A DNA stretch of 64,000 bases from Hedera helix (GCA_947179155.2 OX359269.1:52203524-52267523), one strand, 5' to 3'; positions 1 through 14,530 are shown, counted from the first letter of the stretch. Made by a program: numbers and translations. Notes: a model not told the origin generated them from the letters alone.

Positions 1-335
1 ATTATATTTGAAAAATATAATATTAAACTAACTAGATTAATATTTACAACATTTAAATATTAATCCTAAATACTTATTATATTTGAAAAAAATATAATAT
101 TAAACTAACTAGATTAATATTTACAACATTTAAATATTAATCCTAAATGCTTATTATAGTTGAAAAATATAATATTAAACTAACTAGATTAATATTTACA
201 ACATTTAAATATTAATCCTAAATACTTATTATATTTGAAAAATATAATATGAAACTAACTAGATTAATATTTACAACATTTAAATATTAATCCTAAATAC
301 TTATTATATTTGGAAAATATAATATTAAATACCTA
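1..335. repeat. 75-bp tandem repeat in LTR of element 1
   Basis: Units begin attatatttg at 1, 76, 153, 228 and 303, so spacing is 75, 77, 75 and 75 bp. Each holds the words aactaactagatt and atttacaacattt. The fuller version of the same array is at 6671-7140 in the other LTR, with units at 6730, 6805, 6880, 6957, 7032 and 7107. Confidence 0.9.
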
Positions 336-3055
336 AATACCATTTTTGTATTATTATTATTTTTGTTATAATTTTAAATATTTAAAATTAATTAAAATTA
401 TCCAGAATGGCAAAATCGTAAATAAACTGAAAAACCGGACCGATGGCAATCTTGTAAATAATCAGAAAACCGAACGGAGGGGCAATTTCGTAATTTCCGC
501 AGAAATCTACGCCCGCGCATTGCGCGCGATAGGAAATAACAGGCCCCAAAACGGCACCGTTTTGGGGATCTGTCGGCTGACATCCGCGCGTCTCGCGCGG
601 CTACGGATTTTATAGGCAAAACGGCGTCGTTTTTCCTTCCGCGTGCGACAGTGAACAGGGTCTCGCGCGCATTGCGCGGCACCCCCTTTTTCCTTCCTTA
701 GCAGATTGTGAACAGTGACTTTTTATACACCACTTTAATAAAAATTATACATTCAAGTAAGCTTTAAAAATCCAAAAAAATTACCAATCACTTAATATCA
801 ATTTATAAGATGAAAATTTAATTTTTTCATGATTTAATATTAAAATTTTTTAAAAAAAATTTTTACATCACATAAACTACCACAAATCATAACTTTTTGT
901 GTATAACTCCATTTTGAGTGATTCAAACTTTGTTTTTCTCATGATTTAATGTTCTATAATATTATAACATTAAATCTAAGTTTTATGAAAATTATTTTTG
1001 GACATTATTTTAAGATTTGATTTAACACCACCAAACGCATGTTTTTAGCATATAAATTATACCAAAACACAAACCAAGGATATTAAACTCAAGCATGGCA
1101 TAAATATTATTACCACACATTAATAACTATATTAACATATTTATACTCATATGTTAGTTTATTTAATTTAAAAACAAAAATTAAATTTAAATAACTATTA
1201 CCTTAATTTAATGGTTATTCTCCTTTTTCTTCCAAAAATGGTTGTGAATCTTGAAGATATAACCCAAGAACTCCTTCTCCTTCATTATCCTTGCTCTCAA
1301 ATATTTTCTCTCTAATTTGAAAAGTGAAAGAAGAATAAATGACTAACAATTCTCTCTCTCTAATGACTTAAGTCTTCCATAATGTATAGATATATATCTT
1401 ATATCTATGAAATTTGACCAACACAAGCTAGCTATTGGATGCTTACACAAGAAAGCCAACCCATGCCTTAGTTGGTGAGGATTTTGTGGGAAAAGACTCA
1501 CCAAAAAATTAAAACAAGCAACCTAATTAATAAATAATTAAATAATAAAATAACAATCACACATTTCACTCTCTTTCTCTCCCACTTGCCGGCAACCATC
1601 CATGATCATTGTCCCAAAAAGAATGTCACTTTTCATTTTTTAAGAATTAATAGTTTTATTAAGTATTTTTCAAGTGGGCCAATCATTGGGCTTTAATTTA
1701 AAATACCAATTGGGCTTCTATTAAATTGTTTGGGCTACTAAATTGTCAAATTATATTATTCTCCACTTGGGCTACTAATTGACCCATGTTGGGCTAATTT
1801 AATAATTTACACATTAATTATTCAATCCATGATTAAATAAATAATTAGATTGAATAAATAATTAAATATTATAACCCATAAGTATTAAATTACTAAATGG
1901 ACTAATAATATTATTAATAATATTTTACATTATTTACATTAATTAATTATCATATTAATTAATTTATAAAAATTTAATTCACTCATTATATTCAATTTAA
2001 TTGAATATTTAATTAATGACAACTTGTCAATTATTTTGATATTTAAAACTTTAGAGTGTGTTCGCTAATAATAATATATATAGATTATATATATTATTTA
2101 TACACATTACCTTACCTCGAAAACAATTTCACAATAAATTATGAAATTAAAATAAATACAATATATAATTTAATATATATTATTTAGGCCATAAATTAAA
2201 TTATTTAATATATTTACGTTAAATAATTCATTTCTCATCAATTATGGAAATAATTCCATTTACCCGAAAATACATTAAAATAATAATATATTTACTCAAT
2301 TTCTTATTTAAATAATTTATTTAATTATTTAATTAATATTACACAAATAATTGTATAATTAAATTTCTCACTCTCATAAATCATTTACAATGATTTATTT
2401 AATTATAGAATATATTCATTTAATATATTCAATTACTATTTAAAATTACTTAATTAATTTAATCCCTTTATATATATGTACATATATGTGAAATTAAATG
2501 TTGTACATATATACAATTATTAATCTCCCTTAATTAATTCAACTACTTTATATAATTTATAATTATATAATTTACATAATTATTCCTCACAAATAATTTA
2601 TCAATAATTTACATAAATATTGATTAATGAGTATAATCAATATAATAACTAAATTAATTCCACAATTAACCTTTTAATTCAATTCAGATTAATTTAATAT
2701 TAATCTATCTAATTATCACAATTTAATTAATCATTAAATTATGTTACTAAATATGCACACATATATATATATTCATATAAATACATATTTAATTTACACG
2801 CAACCACGTCGCATAATTACATAACTCCGCTAATTAAATTATCTTAATCTAATTAGACTTGCTATTAGCCAAGTTTATTGAATTATCACTTTACTTGCTA
2901 AGATATCAAAAATTTTGATATCACCATATCTAAGTTAGTCCGTTAAATTTAATTTGGACCTCTATTTATCTATCACTACTAGGTTATCAAACTCCAACCT
3001 TTATTAAATATTAAATATTTTATTTCTAATTTATTTAAATATCCGGGATATTACA
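1..3055 (-). repeat. 3' LTR of element 1, truncated by window start
   Basis: Matches 6805-9859 at a constant offset of 6804 with no length change, so roughly 1.45 kb of this LTR lies outside the window. It begins inside a 75-bp tandem array, passes a GC-rich island at about 460-700 with short palindromes and CpG-rich blocks, then becomes very AT-rich. It ends at ATATTACA (3055). Short reading frames inside it (for example 346-615) are identical in both copies and have no recognisable product. Confidence 0.9.
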
Positions 3056-3067
3056 TTCACCCCTTCT
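3056..3067 (-). other. Polypurine tract of element 1
   Basis: On the minus strand reads AGAAGGGGTGAA directly before the LTR start TGTAATATC. This is the expected position and composition of the plus-strand primer of LTR retrotransposons. Confidence 0.7.
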
Positions 3068-5341
3068 TCTAAAAATTTCGTCCCCGAAATTATCTCATAC
3101 ACATTTCTACCAATTTTCATCTCTGAGTATAACTCTTTACTCATCATAGTCTGTGACCACCCTTTTCTAGGAAGTTCATACTTCTAAACTCATAATTCCA
3201 GAACAATGGAATATCTTGCAGAAGAATAAATTGAAAATCAATATCTTACAGAAGAATAAATTGAAAATCAAAATATTCATTAAAACTTTCATAATATGCT
3301 GAGGAGTCATCAAGACTGTGAACATGGAATTAACTGAATTCCGAATAAATAGTATTTATCTCTGTAAATACTTATAAACAGAGTGTTTATCAATCACAAA
3401 GACTGAAAACATTCCATAGGTGTACGCTAGGTGATCAGCCTATCGTACTTCTGCGTTGTGCACAACGACTTCTCACGGGGTCGAACTCTTTGGATTTACC
3501 AACCCATATCAGTATGCCACCACTGTTGGGCGCCCCCTCGCGGGTTCTTTATTCATGGCTCTGACATATCCCCCATTACGGGGTTGTTCACCTCAGACTT
3601 ACTACAAAATTCCGCTCCAGCATAACTTGGATTGGAAAATAAAACTTGAGTCATTTCTGACCAAAAGTGTCCAGTCAAAATAAATGACATAGACTCACAT
3701 CATTGAACTGTTCGTATATTACGATTCAAAAAAAATCATTTCAGATTAGTTAAAGTACTAAAATTCATTTATAGGACTTCATGATACCGCACCGTTGCAA
3801 CAGTGCGTTGAGGATTCCGTCTTTTTCATCTCTGCACCATGGCTTTAATGGCGTGTGATGATTTTATAAATACATTTTGATATTTTCAAATCAATTTGTC
3901 TTGCCGAAACAATTAGCATAGACTCTTCTTTAAACGTTTCAAAATACTAAAAATCATTTTGACTTTGTCATATTACATCATACCATAGTGGGCTTAAAAA
4001 TACATCCAACACTAGGTTACTCTGCATTGATGACTCCATCGGTTATCATCTCTGCACTAAATGCATTAATGATTTCAAAAATACATTTGTCTTTTCAAAA
4101 GCACAAAAGTGCGAATTTGGCACGATTTTTAAGAATTTCAAAGTCTAGCATAGCTAGAAGATTTGGAATATCCTAAAACCTCAAAACACCACAAATTTTT
4201 TCCTCCACATTCTTTTCCAGCTTAATAACTATATCTATTATAGCCTTAACCTAACTACTTAACTCTATCCATACCTACTGTTCATCAAACTTACCACGTA
4301 TTTGGGCTCAGCAACTTACCACAATCATATGGTTTGAGGAACTTGTCCTAGTCAGGCCAAAGTCGCCCATTCGCTGAGGAGCTCCACCACATGACTATGA
4401 GTCACGAACTTACTATGCGTGTCAGTTCTCAGAACACGAACTTATCTTAACATCCTCTACCTATCCGTTATACACATGAGAAAAGAATCACCTTCTCATC
4501 ATACATATAGTGAATAGCGCGACTCCAGGTTTCAGTTGATTATCATTATAGGAAGCCAAGTGGTCGTCAAACCAAACACAATCTCCTGCCCATACAAGAA
4601 ATTGGTCAACTCAGCCACTAATCAATATAGGAAGTTAAGCGGTCGTTAAACCAAGAACAAATCCCCTGCCCATACAAAGGACTGTTCAACTAAACCACTG
4701 TATCAATATAGAAAACTAAGCGGTTCTAAAACCAAGCACTAATTCCCCGCCCATACAAGGAATTGTACAACTCAGCCACTAATATGAGTCCTCAATTAAA
4801 AACCTACAAACCTTTAGCTTCTCTTAACTTGATATGAATTTTGTCAATTCATACCTTATCACACTCAACACTTCAAGAATCCACTTGTTACTATTTCAGT
4901 ATCTTCATTGTTATAGCACCATGCTATCAAAACCACTTCTTTAATCATTTAATAGACCATTTGTTATTCCATGATTTTACTATGATCATCGGGATCTTAT
5001 ATCAAAATTGATTTCACTGTACTATTTCTCCTTTATTCTAGGATCGTTTAATTCTATCATCTTATCATTCATCTCTGATCATTTTACTGTACGATCCTTC
5101 TCTTTTTAAATTCTTGAATCAAGTGTTCCCTGATTCTTATTCCATTTATTTGGATTACACTCTTTGAAGATCCTTCTTTGAATCTTTTCATATATCTATG
5201 TATCTATATAGATTTATTTTCTCCTTTATGAACTGTGTATGTTCATTTCTAAACTCTATCTGAGTTTATCCTTTCACTGTCTTCATTATCTTTCCATGAT
5301 TATAGCCTAAGGTACTGCTACCTAAGAACTATAACCTATCA

Positions 5342-5353
5342 GCTCTGATACCA
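5342..5353 (-). other. Primer-binding site, initiator Met tRNA type, element 1
   Basis: On the minus strand reads TGGTATCAGAGC, the classic complement to the 3' end of plant initiator methionine tRNA. It lies 3 nt from the LTR end and fixes the element on the minus strand. Confidence 0.88.
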
Positions 5354-5356
5354 ACC

Positions 5357-8300
5357 TGTGACGACCCCAAATCCGGGTTCCTTTAACCCTGGACCTGGTT
5401 CATCACTATACATCATCTTCATACACGTTCTATAACTAATGCGGAATATATAAACATAAATTGTTTATTCTACAACATTTCCCAAGGTTTCTAACCTTAA
5501 CTTACATATATACCTTTAGATTCATAAAAAGGTTTACAAAAATTACTTACATCATATAACAATTTAGTTATAATGCATAACACTATAATCTTGTCTGTTG
5601 CTTCTGTCTCCGTCTCTCCTTGGACATTCGTATTATTCTGAAATTTGTTATCATGATATAGCAAGAGTGAGCAACGACTTTGCTCAGCAAGTTTAAATAC
5701 GATAACGATATATCATGATTGAAAGAAAGAACAAGCTTTCGGATTTTCAACAATATAATAATTGTGAAAGAGTACGAATCATAATTTCAATAATTGAATG
5801 ACTGAATCAAGTAATGTTGAGTGTCAATAATGACCATGAACAATTTTAACTGAACCTTATGGTAATGAAGGTGATCAGCCTTTCATACCTGATGAACACA
5901 TGCAACAAGCACTATGTGCGAATCAACAATTTAAAGATGTGGAATAATTATACAGAATTAAACCATAGCATGCTTGAAACGTAATAACTTGAATTTGAGT
6001 TAGGAACTTGAACAATAAAATAATATATCCTGCTCGAATATAAATTGAGTAGGGTTTAGGAAACTTGCCCAAAATAAAGTTCGAAGTTAGGAAACTTGCC
6101 TGTCTGCTCAGCTACAATAAATGTCTAGCTTTAACTAACTGGCTTTGAAAGACCTAACATTAATAAAGTTGGTCTAATAATTAGTACAACGTATTTGCAC
6201 AACTATACGCTCACTAAGGAACTTATTTATCACATAAGTACTAACACATAATTTACATCAGTCAAAACAATATTATTAACCTTATAGACTCTCAATCAAA
6301 TTAGGTTAATAATTTAATAAGTTAGAAAATAATTTTCTTAAGTGTTAAACACTTATTAAACTATTAAACAATTTATTATAATTGTTTAAACAAAAGAGTT
6401 AAAAGACATTTTCTTTATTCCATTTAATTACTATTTAACATTAATTAAATAGTAAGTAATTAAATACCTTTAGTTATTATTTAATAATAAATAATAACTT
6501 ACTAGATTTATTTATTATTTAAAGTTAATCAAATAATAAATAATTAAATACTCAATCTTAGTTGTCTTTAATTATTATTTAATAGTAATTAAATAATAAT
6601 TAATTAATTTATCATCCTTGTTTATTATTTAATATTAATTAAATAATAATTAGTTTAATCATAAATTCAGAAGATATAATATTAACTAGATTAATATTTA
6701 CAACATTTAAATATTAATCCTAAATACTTATTATATTTGAAAAATATAATATTAAACTAACTAGATTAATATTTACAACATTTAAATATTAATCCTAAAT
6801 ACTTATTATATTTGAAAAATATAATATTAAACTAACTAGATTAATATTTACAACATTTAAATATTAATCCTAAATACTTATTATATTTGAAAAAAATATA
6901 ATATTAAACTAACTAGATTAATATTTACAACATTTAAATATTAATCCTAAATGCTTATTATAGTTGAAAAATATAATATTAAACTAACTAGATTAATATT
7001 TACAACATTTAAATATTAATCCTAAATACTTATTATATTTGAAAAATATAATATGAAACTAACTAGATTAATATTTACAACATTTAAATATTAATCCTAA
7101 ATACTTATTATATTTGGAAAATATAATATTAAATACCTAAATACCATTTTTGTATTATTATTATTTTTGTTATAATTTTAAATATTTAAAATTAATTAAA
7201 ATTATCCAGAATGGCAAAATCGTAAATAAACTGAAAAACCGGACCGATGGCAATCTTGTAAATAATCAGAAAACCGAACGGAGGGGCAATTTCGTAATTT
7301 CCGCAGAAATCTACGCCCGCGCATTGCGCGCGATAGGAAATAACAGGCCCCAAAACGGCACCGTTTTGGGGATCTGTCGGCTGACATCCGCGCGTCTCGC
7401 GCGGCTACGGATTTTATAGGCAAAACGGCGTCGTTTTTCCTTCCGCGTGCGACAGTGAACAGGGTCTCGCGCGCATTGCGCGGCACCCCCTTTTTCCTTC
7501 CTTAGCAGATTGTGAACAGTGACTTTTTATACACCACTTTAATAAAAATTATACATTCAAGTAAGCTTTAAAAATCCAAAAAAATTACCAATCACTTAAT
7601 ATCAATTTATAAGATGAAAATTTAATTTTTTCATGATTTAATATTAAAATTTTTTAAAAAAAATTTTTACATCACATAAACTACCACAAATCATAACTTT
7701 TTGTGTATAACTCCATTTTGAGTGATTCAAACTTTGTTTTTCTCATGATTTAATGTTCTATAATATTATAACATTAAATCTAAGTTTTATGAAAATTATT
7801 TTTGGACATTATTTTAAGATTTGATTTAACACCACCAAACGCATGTTTTTAGCATATAAATTATACCAAAACACAAACCAAGGATATTAAACTCAAGCAT
7901 GGCATAAATATTATTACCACACATTAATAACTATATTAACATATTTATACTCATATGTTAGTTTATTTAATTTAAAAACAAAAATTAAATTTAAATAACT
8001 ATTACCTTAATTTAATGGTTATTCTCCTTTTTCTTCCAAAAATGGTTGTGAATCTTGAAGATATAACCCAAGAACTCCTTCTCCTTCATTATCCTTGCTC
8101 TCAAATATTTTCTCTCTAATTTGAAAAGTGAAAGAAGAATAAATGACTAACAATTCTCTCTCTCTAATGACTTAAGTCTTCCATAATGTATAGATATATA
8201 TCTTATATCTATGAAATTTGACCAACACAAGCTAGCTATTGGATGCTTACACAAGAAAGCCAACCCATGCCTTAGTTGGTGAGGATTTTGTGGGAAAAGA

Positions 8301-9859
8301 CTCACCAAAAAATTAAAACAAGCAACCTAATTAATAAATAATTAAATAATAAAATAACAATCACACATTTCACTCTCTTTCTCTCCCACTTGCCGGCAAC
8401 CATCCATGATCATTGTCCCAAAAAGAATGTCACTTTTCATTTTTTAAGAATTAATAGTTTTATTAAGTATTTTTCAAGTGGGCCAATCATTGGGCTTTAA
8501 TTTAAAATACCAATTGGGCTTCTATTAAATTGTTTGGGCTACTAAATTGTCAAATTATATTATTCTCCACTTGGGCTACTAATTGACCCATGTTGGGCTA
8601 ATTTAATAATTTACACATTAATTATTCAATCCATGATTAAATAAATAATTAGATTGAATAAATAATTAAATATTATAACCCATAAGTATTAAATTACTAA
8701 ATGGACTAATAATATTATTAATAATATTTTACATTATTTACATTAATTAATTATCATATTAATTAATTTATAAAAATTTAATTCACTCATTATATTCAAT
8801 TTAATTGAATATTTAATTAATGACAACTTGTCAATTATTTTGATATTTAAAACTTTAGAGTGTGTTCGCTAATAATAATATATATAGATTATATATATTA
8901 TTTATACACATTACCTTACCTCGAAAACAATTTCACAATAAATTATGAAATTAAAATAAATACAATATATAATTTAATATATATTATTTAGGCCATAAAT
9001 TAAATTATTTAATATATTTACGTTAAATAATTCATTTCTCATCAATTATGGAAATAATTCCATTTACCCGAAAATACATTAAAATAATAATATATTTACT
9101 CAATTTCTTATTTAAATAATTTATTTAATTATTTAATTAATATTACACAAATAATTGTATAATTAAATTTCTCACTCTCATAAATCATTTACAATGATTT
9201 ATTTAATTATAGAATATATTCATTTAATATATTCAATTACTATTTAAAATTACTTAATTAATTTAATCCCTTTATATATATGTACATATATGTGAAATTA
9301 AATGTTGTACATATATACAATTATTAATCTCCCTTAATTAATTCAACTACTTTATATAATTTATAATTATATAATTTACATAATTATTCCTCACAAATAA
9401 TTTATCAATAATTTACATAAATATTGATTAATGAGTATAATCAATATAATAACTAAATTAATTCCACAATTAACCTTTTAATTCAATTCAGATTAATTTA
9501 ATATTAATCTATCTAATTATCACAATTTAATTAATCATTAAATTATGTTACTAAATATGCACACATATATATATATTCATATAAATACATATTTAATTTA
9601 CACGCAACCACGTCGCATAATTACATAACTCCGCTAATTAAATTATCTTAATCTAATTAGACTTGCTATTAGCCAAGTTTATTGAATTATCACTTTACTT
9701 GCTAAGATATCAAAAATTTTGATATCACCATATCTAAGTTAGTCCGTTAAATTTAATTTGGACCTCTATTTATCTATCACTACTAGGTTATCAAACTCCA
9801 ACCTTTATTAAATATTAAATATTTTATTTCTAATTTATTTAAATATCCGGGATATTACA
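5357..9859 (-). repeat. 5' LTR of element 1, 4503 bp
   Basis: Complete LTR with TG...CA ends. On the minus strand it lies directly beside the primer-binding site at 5342-5353. The part from 6805 on matches the left LTR. The part from 5357 to 6804 is the section whose counterpart lies outside the window. The GC-rich island at about 7264-7504 is the likeliest place for promoter function, but no TATA box is singled out. Confidence 0.88.
6671..7140. repeat. 75-bp tandem repeat, second LTR copy
   Basis: Same array as at the window start, here complete: a partial unit from about 6671 and six unit starts up to 7107. The 77-bp unit with two extra A residues is in the same place in both LTRs, as expected when both LTRs were copied from one template. 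Confidence 0.88.
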
Positions 9860-10288
9860 GTTTCCTTGTGAATATGTTACAAATTTGAATAATATTTAAT
9901 TTTTATAAATTTAGATAGTACTTATACTAAATTTGGTAGAAAAGAAAAAAGTCAAACAAAAAAATTGTGAAATCAAGTTTGTGATTTTAATTATATTGTT
10001 TATTTAAAATATTTTTATATTTAAAATTAATTTGATTTAATCAACTTTCAAAAATAATATATTTTTTAATTAGTAGTATTATTTAAGTAATTTATAATTT
10101 TCATAATTATATAGTTTAAAGTTAAATTAATTTATATTAAAAAATATTTTAAATTTACTTCATAAAGTCAATATTGATATAGTTTGGAATGGAGAGAGTA
10201 CTACTTATTTATAAGGCAAAAAAAAATCTTTGTAATATGTTCGCAATTATCCACCATTAAATTGGTTATATAATGCAATTGTTTTAGG

Positions 10289-10381
10289 GAATTGATATTT
10301 TCACAAGTTAATTTGATATTTTCACAAGTGAATCTATTTGTTCTTATTAAATATCAAATTAACTTGTGAAAATATCAATTC
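10289..10381. repeat. Perfect 33-bp inverted repeat with 27-nt loop
   Basis: Arms 10289-10321 and 10349-10381 are exact reverse complements. Each arm contains the word atattttcacaag or its complement, and this word also occurs again just inside the loop side. The transcript would fold into a long stable hairpin. It could be the core of a small MITE or a young small-RNA hairpin; nothing in the sequence decides this. Confidence 0.85.
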
Positions 10382-11414
10382 TCTTGTTATATTATTCATT
10401 ATCTGTGTGGGTGTGGAGAAATATATATGTGCACGAGCCAGCACGAAAAACATGTGAATAAAATATGATAATATGGATAGTATTAATTATACACTCGAAT
10501 TTAATTATTTTTTTTCTGATCAAAAAGACTTTTGAAAGTATAAATTTATAAATGGCTCAAATTCGGTGCCTGCCTGTTAATGATTGCCCACATCTACTGA
10601 CGTGTTTAAAATATTCAAAGTCCAGATAGTAAAAGTTTTAATTTAATTTTTATATTTATTAATTTTTATCTCTTAAATATATTTAAATGTGCAAATGAAT
10701 TGATGGGGGCTACTTATGCCAAGTATTGTGATTTTTACAAGAAGGTTGAGATTTGTGATATCATCCATTTATAATAGTGTTCGTAAAAAGTTGGGCTCAA
10801 GTAGGGTAATTAAGAAAGATGTGTCATGTTCTACTGGTTGTCTAAAACGGTAAATGCTTAATTTAAATCAATGTATTTGAATAGTTCCGTCGTGGGGTTG
10901 CTTAATGTGTTGAGTATCATGGATTTGAGCACGTGTTAGAATTTTTTAATTATTATAACAATATTATTTAATATGTAAATTATTGTACAATTTGAATAAA
11001 GTATTTAATGAACACATCAAACAAATGATATTAATAAAAATTTGATAAACTTAAATATATCATGTACTCTTATTTTTTTATTTTTTTTAATTATATACAA
11101 TTGCTTTACGATATTCGAATTTTAAATTTAGAACAGTTGAACGTAGTTTTCATGATTAATATTGCCGACATATAATTCCAAGAGTTAATTACCGTACGAA
11201 ATATGCAATGAATGTGGACCTCAAGTACTTGGATCATGGTGGGCAACAACTTGAGGGTGTCTATTTCCCGTTAAAGAACAATACTAACTTTCGATCTTTT
11301 GTACAAATGTAAAAGTACGAAAAATTATAAGGTATTTTGAAACCCTTGTTAAGTTATGTTTTATATTATTTATGTATTATTATCTTAATATTTAAACTAG
11401 TCATTATACTTTAA

Positions 11415-11763
11415 GGCTATATTTATTTGTAAACTACATATTTAGAATTGAACTATTTATATTAATTTAAAGTTATTTTTGATTTTTTTATCCCACAATG
11501 AGGGATTAATAGTCCTTTAAATAGTCCTTGGACTATTTTTTTTTTATAATTCTTAAGGCTTTTTATGAGGGATTATATAATCCCATGATGAATTTGGAAT
11601 TAATAGTCCCTCTCATTTTAAGCTATTAAATGTTTTTATCGGACTAATATTTCAACATGAAGGGATTAATAATTCCTCATCATGGAATAAAAAAGTCAAA
11701 AATAACTTTAAATTAATACAAATAGTCCAATCATAAGTATATATTTTGCAAACAAATATAGCC
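11415..11763. mobile_element. Tourist-like (PIF/Harbinger) MITE
   Basis: Terminal inverted repeats of about 100 bp: the left end reads GGCTATATTTATTTG and the right end read backwards is GGCTATATTTGTTTG. They are flanked by TAA on both sides (11412-11414 and 11764-11766), the 3-bp TAA/TTA duplication typical of PIF/Harbinger elements. There is no coding capacity. It lies inside copy 1 of the triplicated segment, so it arrived after that copy formed or is private to it. Confidence 0.75.
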
Positions 11764-14089
11764 TAAATGTTTAAATAAAAATACATGAATGATATAAAAT
11801 ATTACGTATCACGTTTTTCAAGACTATTAAATAATTATTCTGAAAAGTACGAACTTGCATGGCAAAAGCATTCATGGTGGCTTGGGGACCGACCAACAAC
11901 CATGCTTGTTTTCATTTAATAATTAATTAATACTTTTTTTGTTTCAAATTAAATGATTAATTTAATTTTTTTTATATTTAAATTGATTATTTTTAAAATT
12001 AATTATTACATCATTTTTGTCAAAATATAAATGAAGAAAGTATAATTAATAAAAATATATACAGTTGAAGGTAGCTTTCATGATTAATATCGCCTAGATA
12101 TAATTCCAAGTTAACCGTACGAAATATGCAATGAATTTGTCGACCTTAATTACTGTGGTCCTGGGCTAGAACTTGCGGTATCTATTTCCAGTTAAAGTGC
12201 AATCCTAACTTTTGATTTTGAACAAATGAAGCATGGAAAGTACGTAATTGCATGGCAAATGCATTCATAGTGGCTTGGGGACCAACCAACAACCATGCTT
12301 GTTTCCATTTAATAATTAATTACTATTTTTTTTGTTTAAAATTAAATATTTAATTTTAACTTTTTATATTTAAATTGTTCATTTTTAAAACTAATTGTTA
12401 CACCATTTTTGTCAAAATATAAATAAAGAGATTATAACCAAAAAAATATATACAATTTACAATTAATCTCGATTTTAATATTTTTAAAAATATATTTATA
12501 TATCTTTAATTCTAAATATAGTCAATTTAATTTAAAAAAGTCAAAGGAGAATATTTAATTAGAAACAGAGAGTGTAATACATTTCATTTTGCGATGCGAC
12601 CTAACGTAAGTCATGGCAGATGGCTCGATTAAACTAATTAAAATTATTATGTTCCGTACAAACTATCTCATATAAATTAATTAATTTTTTATTGGAAGAA
12701 AAATTTGTATTAAAATAAATACATAATCCAAATGGCTTGGATTATGAATAGAACACTAAATGAAAATACAACCCCAGCCAAAGACTATCCAGATGAATAA
12801 TACAATATCACAAGCCGACCAAAACAAAGAGAAAAACAATTAAGATACTAAACACACAACAACTTCAGTAATATTAAACTTCCAATCTTCTACAGACAAC
12901 TTCAGTGACTGCTATTTTATTTATCATGTGTCGCAATAATGTTGTCTAGTAATACAAAATTTTGTGGTATTGTAGGTATATACAAACTTAAATTTATATG
13001 TTCATTAAATTCAAATTATTCGGATTGGCTTATACTTCAATAAGTTTGATCAATAGACACTATGACTAAGTAAAATGTGTATTTGAGCTTGAGAATTTAT
13101 TAGTAGTCCAATTGTGAGTTTGCCTAATATTTTGAGTCTCATGGATTTGAACTCATATTATAGCCGTTAAATTTTTTTAATTATTATAAAAATATTATTT
13201 GGTAAGTAAATTACTATAAAATATGAGTGAGGCGACATTTAATGAACACATCAAACAAATAAAATTAGCCAAAATTTAGATATATCATGTGCTCTTATTC
13301 TTTTCTTTTTTCTTTATTTTTTTGTGTGATTGCTATACAATATTCGGATCTTAAATTTAACAGAGTTGAACGTTGTTTTCATGATTAATATCGCCTAGAT
13401 ATAATTCCAAGAGTTAAATACCGCACGAAATATGCAATGAATTGTGGATCAATTGAACAGATGAAGCATGGAAAGTACGTACTTGCATGGCAAATGCATT
13501 CATGGTGGCTTGGGGACCAACCAACAACCATGCTTGTTTCCATTTAATAATTAATTAATATTTTCTTTGTCTCAAATTAAATGTTTAATTTTAATTTTTT
13601 ATATTTAACTTGATCATTTTTAAAATTAATTGTTACACCATTTTTGTCCAAATATAAATGAAAAGAATATAACCAAAAAACATATATATAATTTATTATT
13701 AACCTCATTTTTTATATTTTTAAAAATATATTTGTATATGCTTAATTATTAATTTTAAATATATTCAATTTGATTTAAAAAAATAAAAAATAAATATTTA
13801 ATTTAAAACAGATGGAGCAATACATTCCATTTTGCGATGCGACCAAACGTATGTAAGACATGGTAGATGGCTCGATTAAACTAATTAAAATTATTATGTC
13901 CCGTACAAACTGTCTCATATAAATTAATTATTATTATTCTTTTATAGGAAGAAAAGATTGTATTAAAATAAATACATAATCCAAGTGGCATGGATTATGA
14001 ATAGAACACTGAATGAAAATACAACCCCAGCCAGAGACTATCCAGATGAATAATACAATCACAAGCCGATCCCAAACAAAGAGAAAAAT

Positions 14090-14530
14090 GTTGGGAATTA
14101 ATATCCTGGAGCTAACATATATGTTTAAAATTTAATTTAATCTAAAAATTTTAATTATTAAATCTTAAGCTTATTCATGTATATTAATCATTCACTCTTT
14201 GATTTTTATCCGATGTGATATTTCAACCCACTTGTAATATTCTTGAATTACCGCACACTAATTCTTGAGCGTATTCTTTTAAAGAGGTTCACCAGTCCGG
14301 AATCATACTAGTTATTGTGGGAGAACCGAAAAGCCAAATTTATTGTTGGGGGAGAATCGGAGAGCTCACTCGTTGTGTGCGCATACATAAGACACTAACA
14401 TATATGTTTAGAACTCAACTTAACCCAAAAAATTTAGTCATTAAGTATTGGGTTCATTCATATATATTAATCTTTCACTCTTTTATTATTTATTCGATGT
14501 GAAACTTCAACTCACTTATAATATATTAAC
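14090..14530. repeat. Insertion with two direct repeats of about 130 bp, possible TRIM
   Basis: Repeats at about 14112-14242 and 14395-14527 both start 'ctaacatatatgttta' and end near 'tcaacncactt'. They bracket a 150-bp centre, and the whole block interrupts copy 3 of the surrounding triplicated segment. The layout resembles a very small terminal-repeat element, but I see no convincing primer-binding site or target duplication. Confidence 0.35.

Larger units (their letters stand above)
3056..5356 (-). mobile_element. Interior of element 1, non-coding
   Basis: A 2.3-kb stretch between the LTRs without a retrotransposon protein. It shares most of its length with the interior of element 2 (31487-33717), including a block at about 3430-3650, the block at 3780-3860, and three diverged units of about 80 bp at 4541-4790 that contain 'gcccatacaag'. 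The longest frame (3431-3625, 64 codons, antisense to the element) differs at seven of 64 residues from its counterpart, so it does not look constrained. Confidence 0.75.
1..9859 (-). mobile_element. LARD-like non-coding LTR retrotransposon, element 1 (left end outside window)
   Basis: Two long direct repeats (1-3055 and 5357-9859) bracket a 2.3-kb interior. The right repeat starts TGTGACGACC and ends GATATTACA, so read on the minus strand the LTR runs TGTAATATC...GTCGTCACA. On the minus strand the primer-binding site follows the 5' LTR (right-hand copy) and a purine tract precedes the 3' LTR (left-hand copy), which fixes orientation as minus. No gag, protease, reverse transcriptase or integrase reading frame is visible in the interior, so the element must be mobilised in trans. 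The purine-tract region resembles the 3' end of plant Ty3/gypsy chromoviruses of the Tekay/Del type; that family link is inference. The possible target duplication on the right is gtttc (9860-9864); its partner lies outside the window. Confidence 0.85.

Noticed and set aside
346..682. Frames of 89 and 94 codons on both strands in the GC-rich part of the LTR
   Set aside because: Overlapping frames on opposite strands in a GC island with no recognisable domain; duplicated at 7150-7486 only because the LTR is duplicated.
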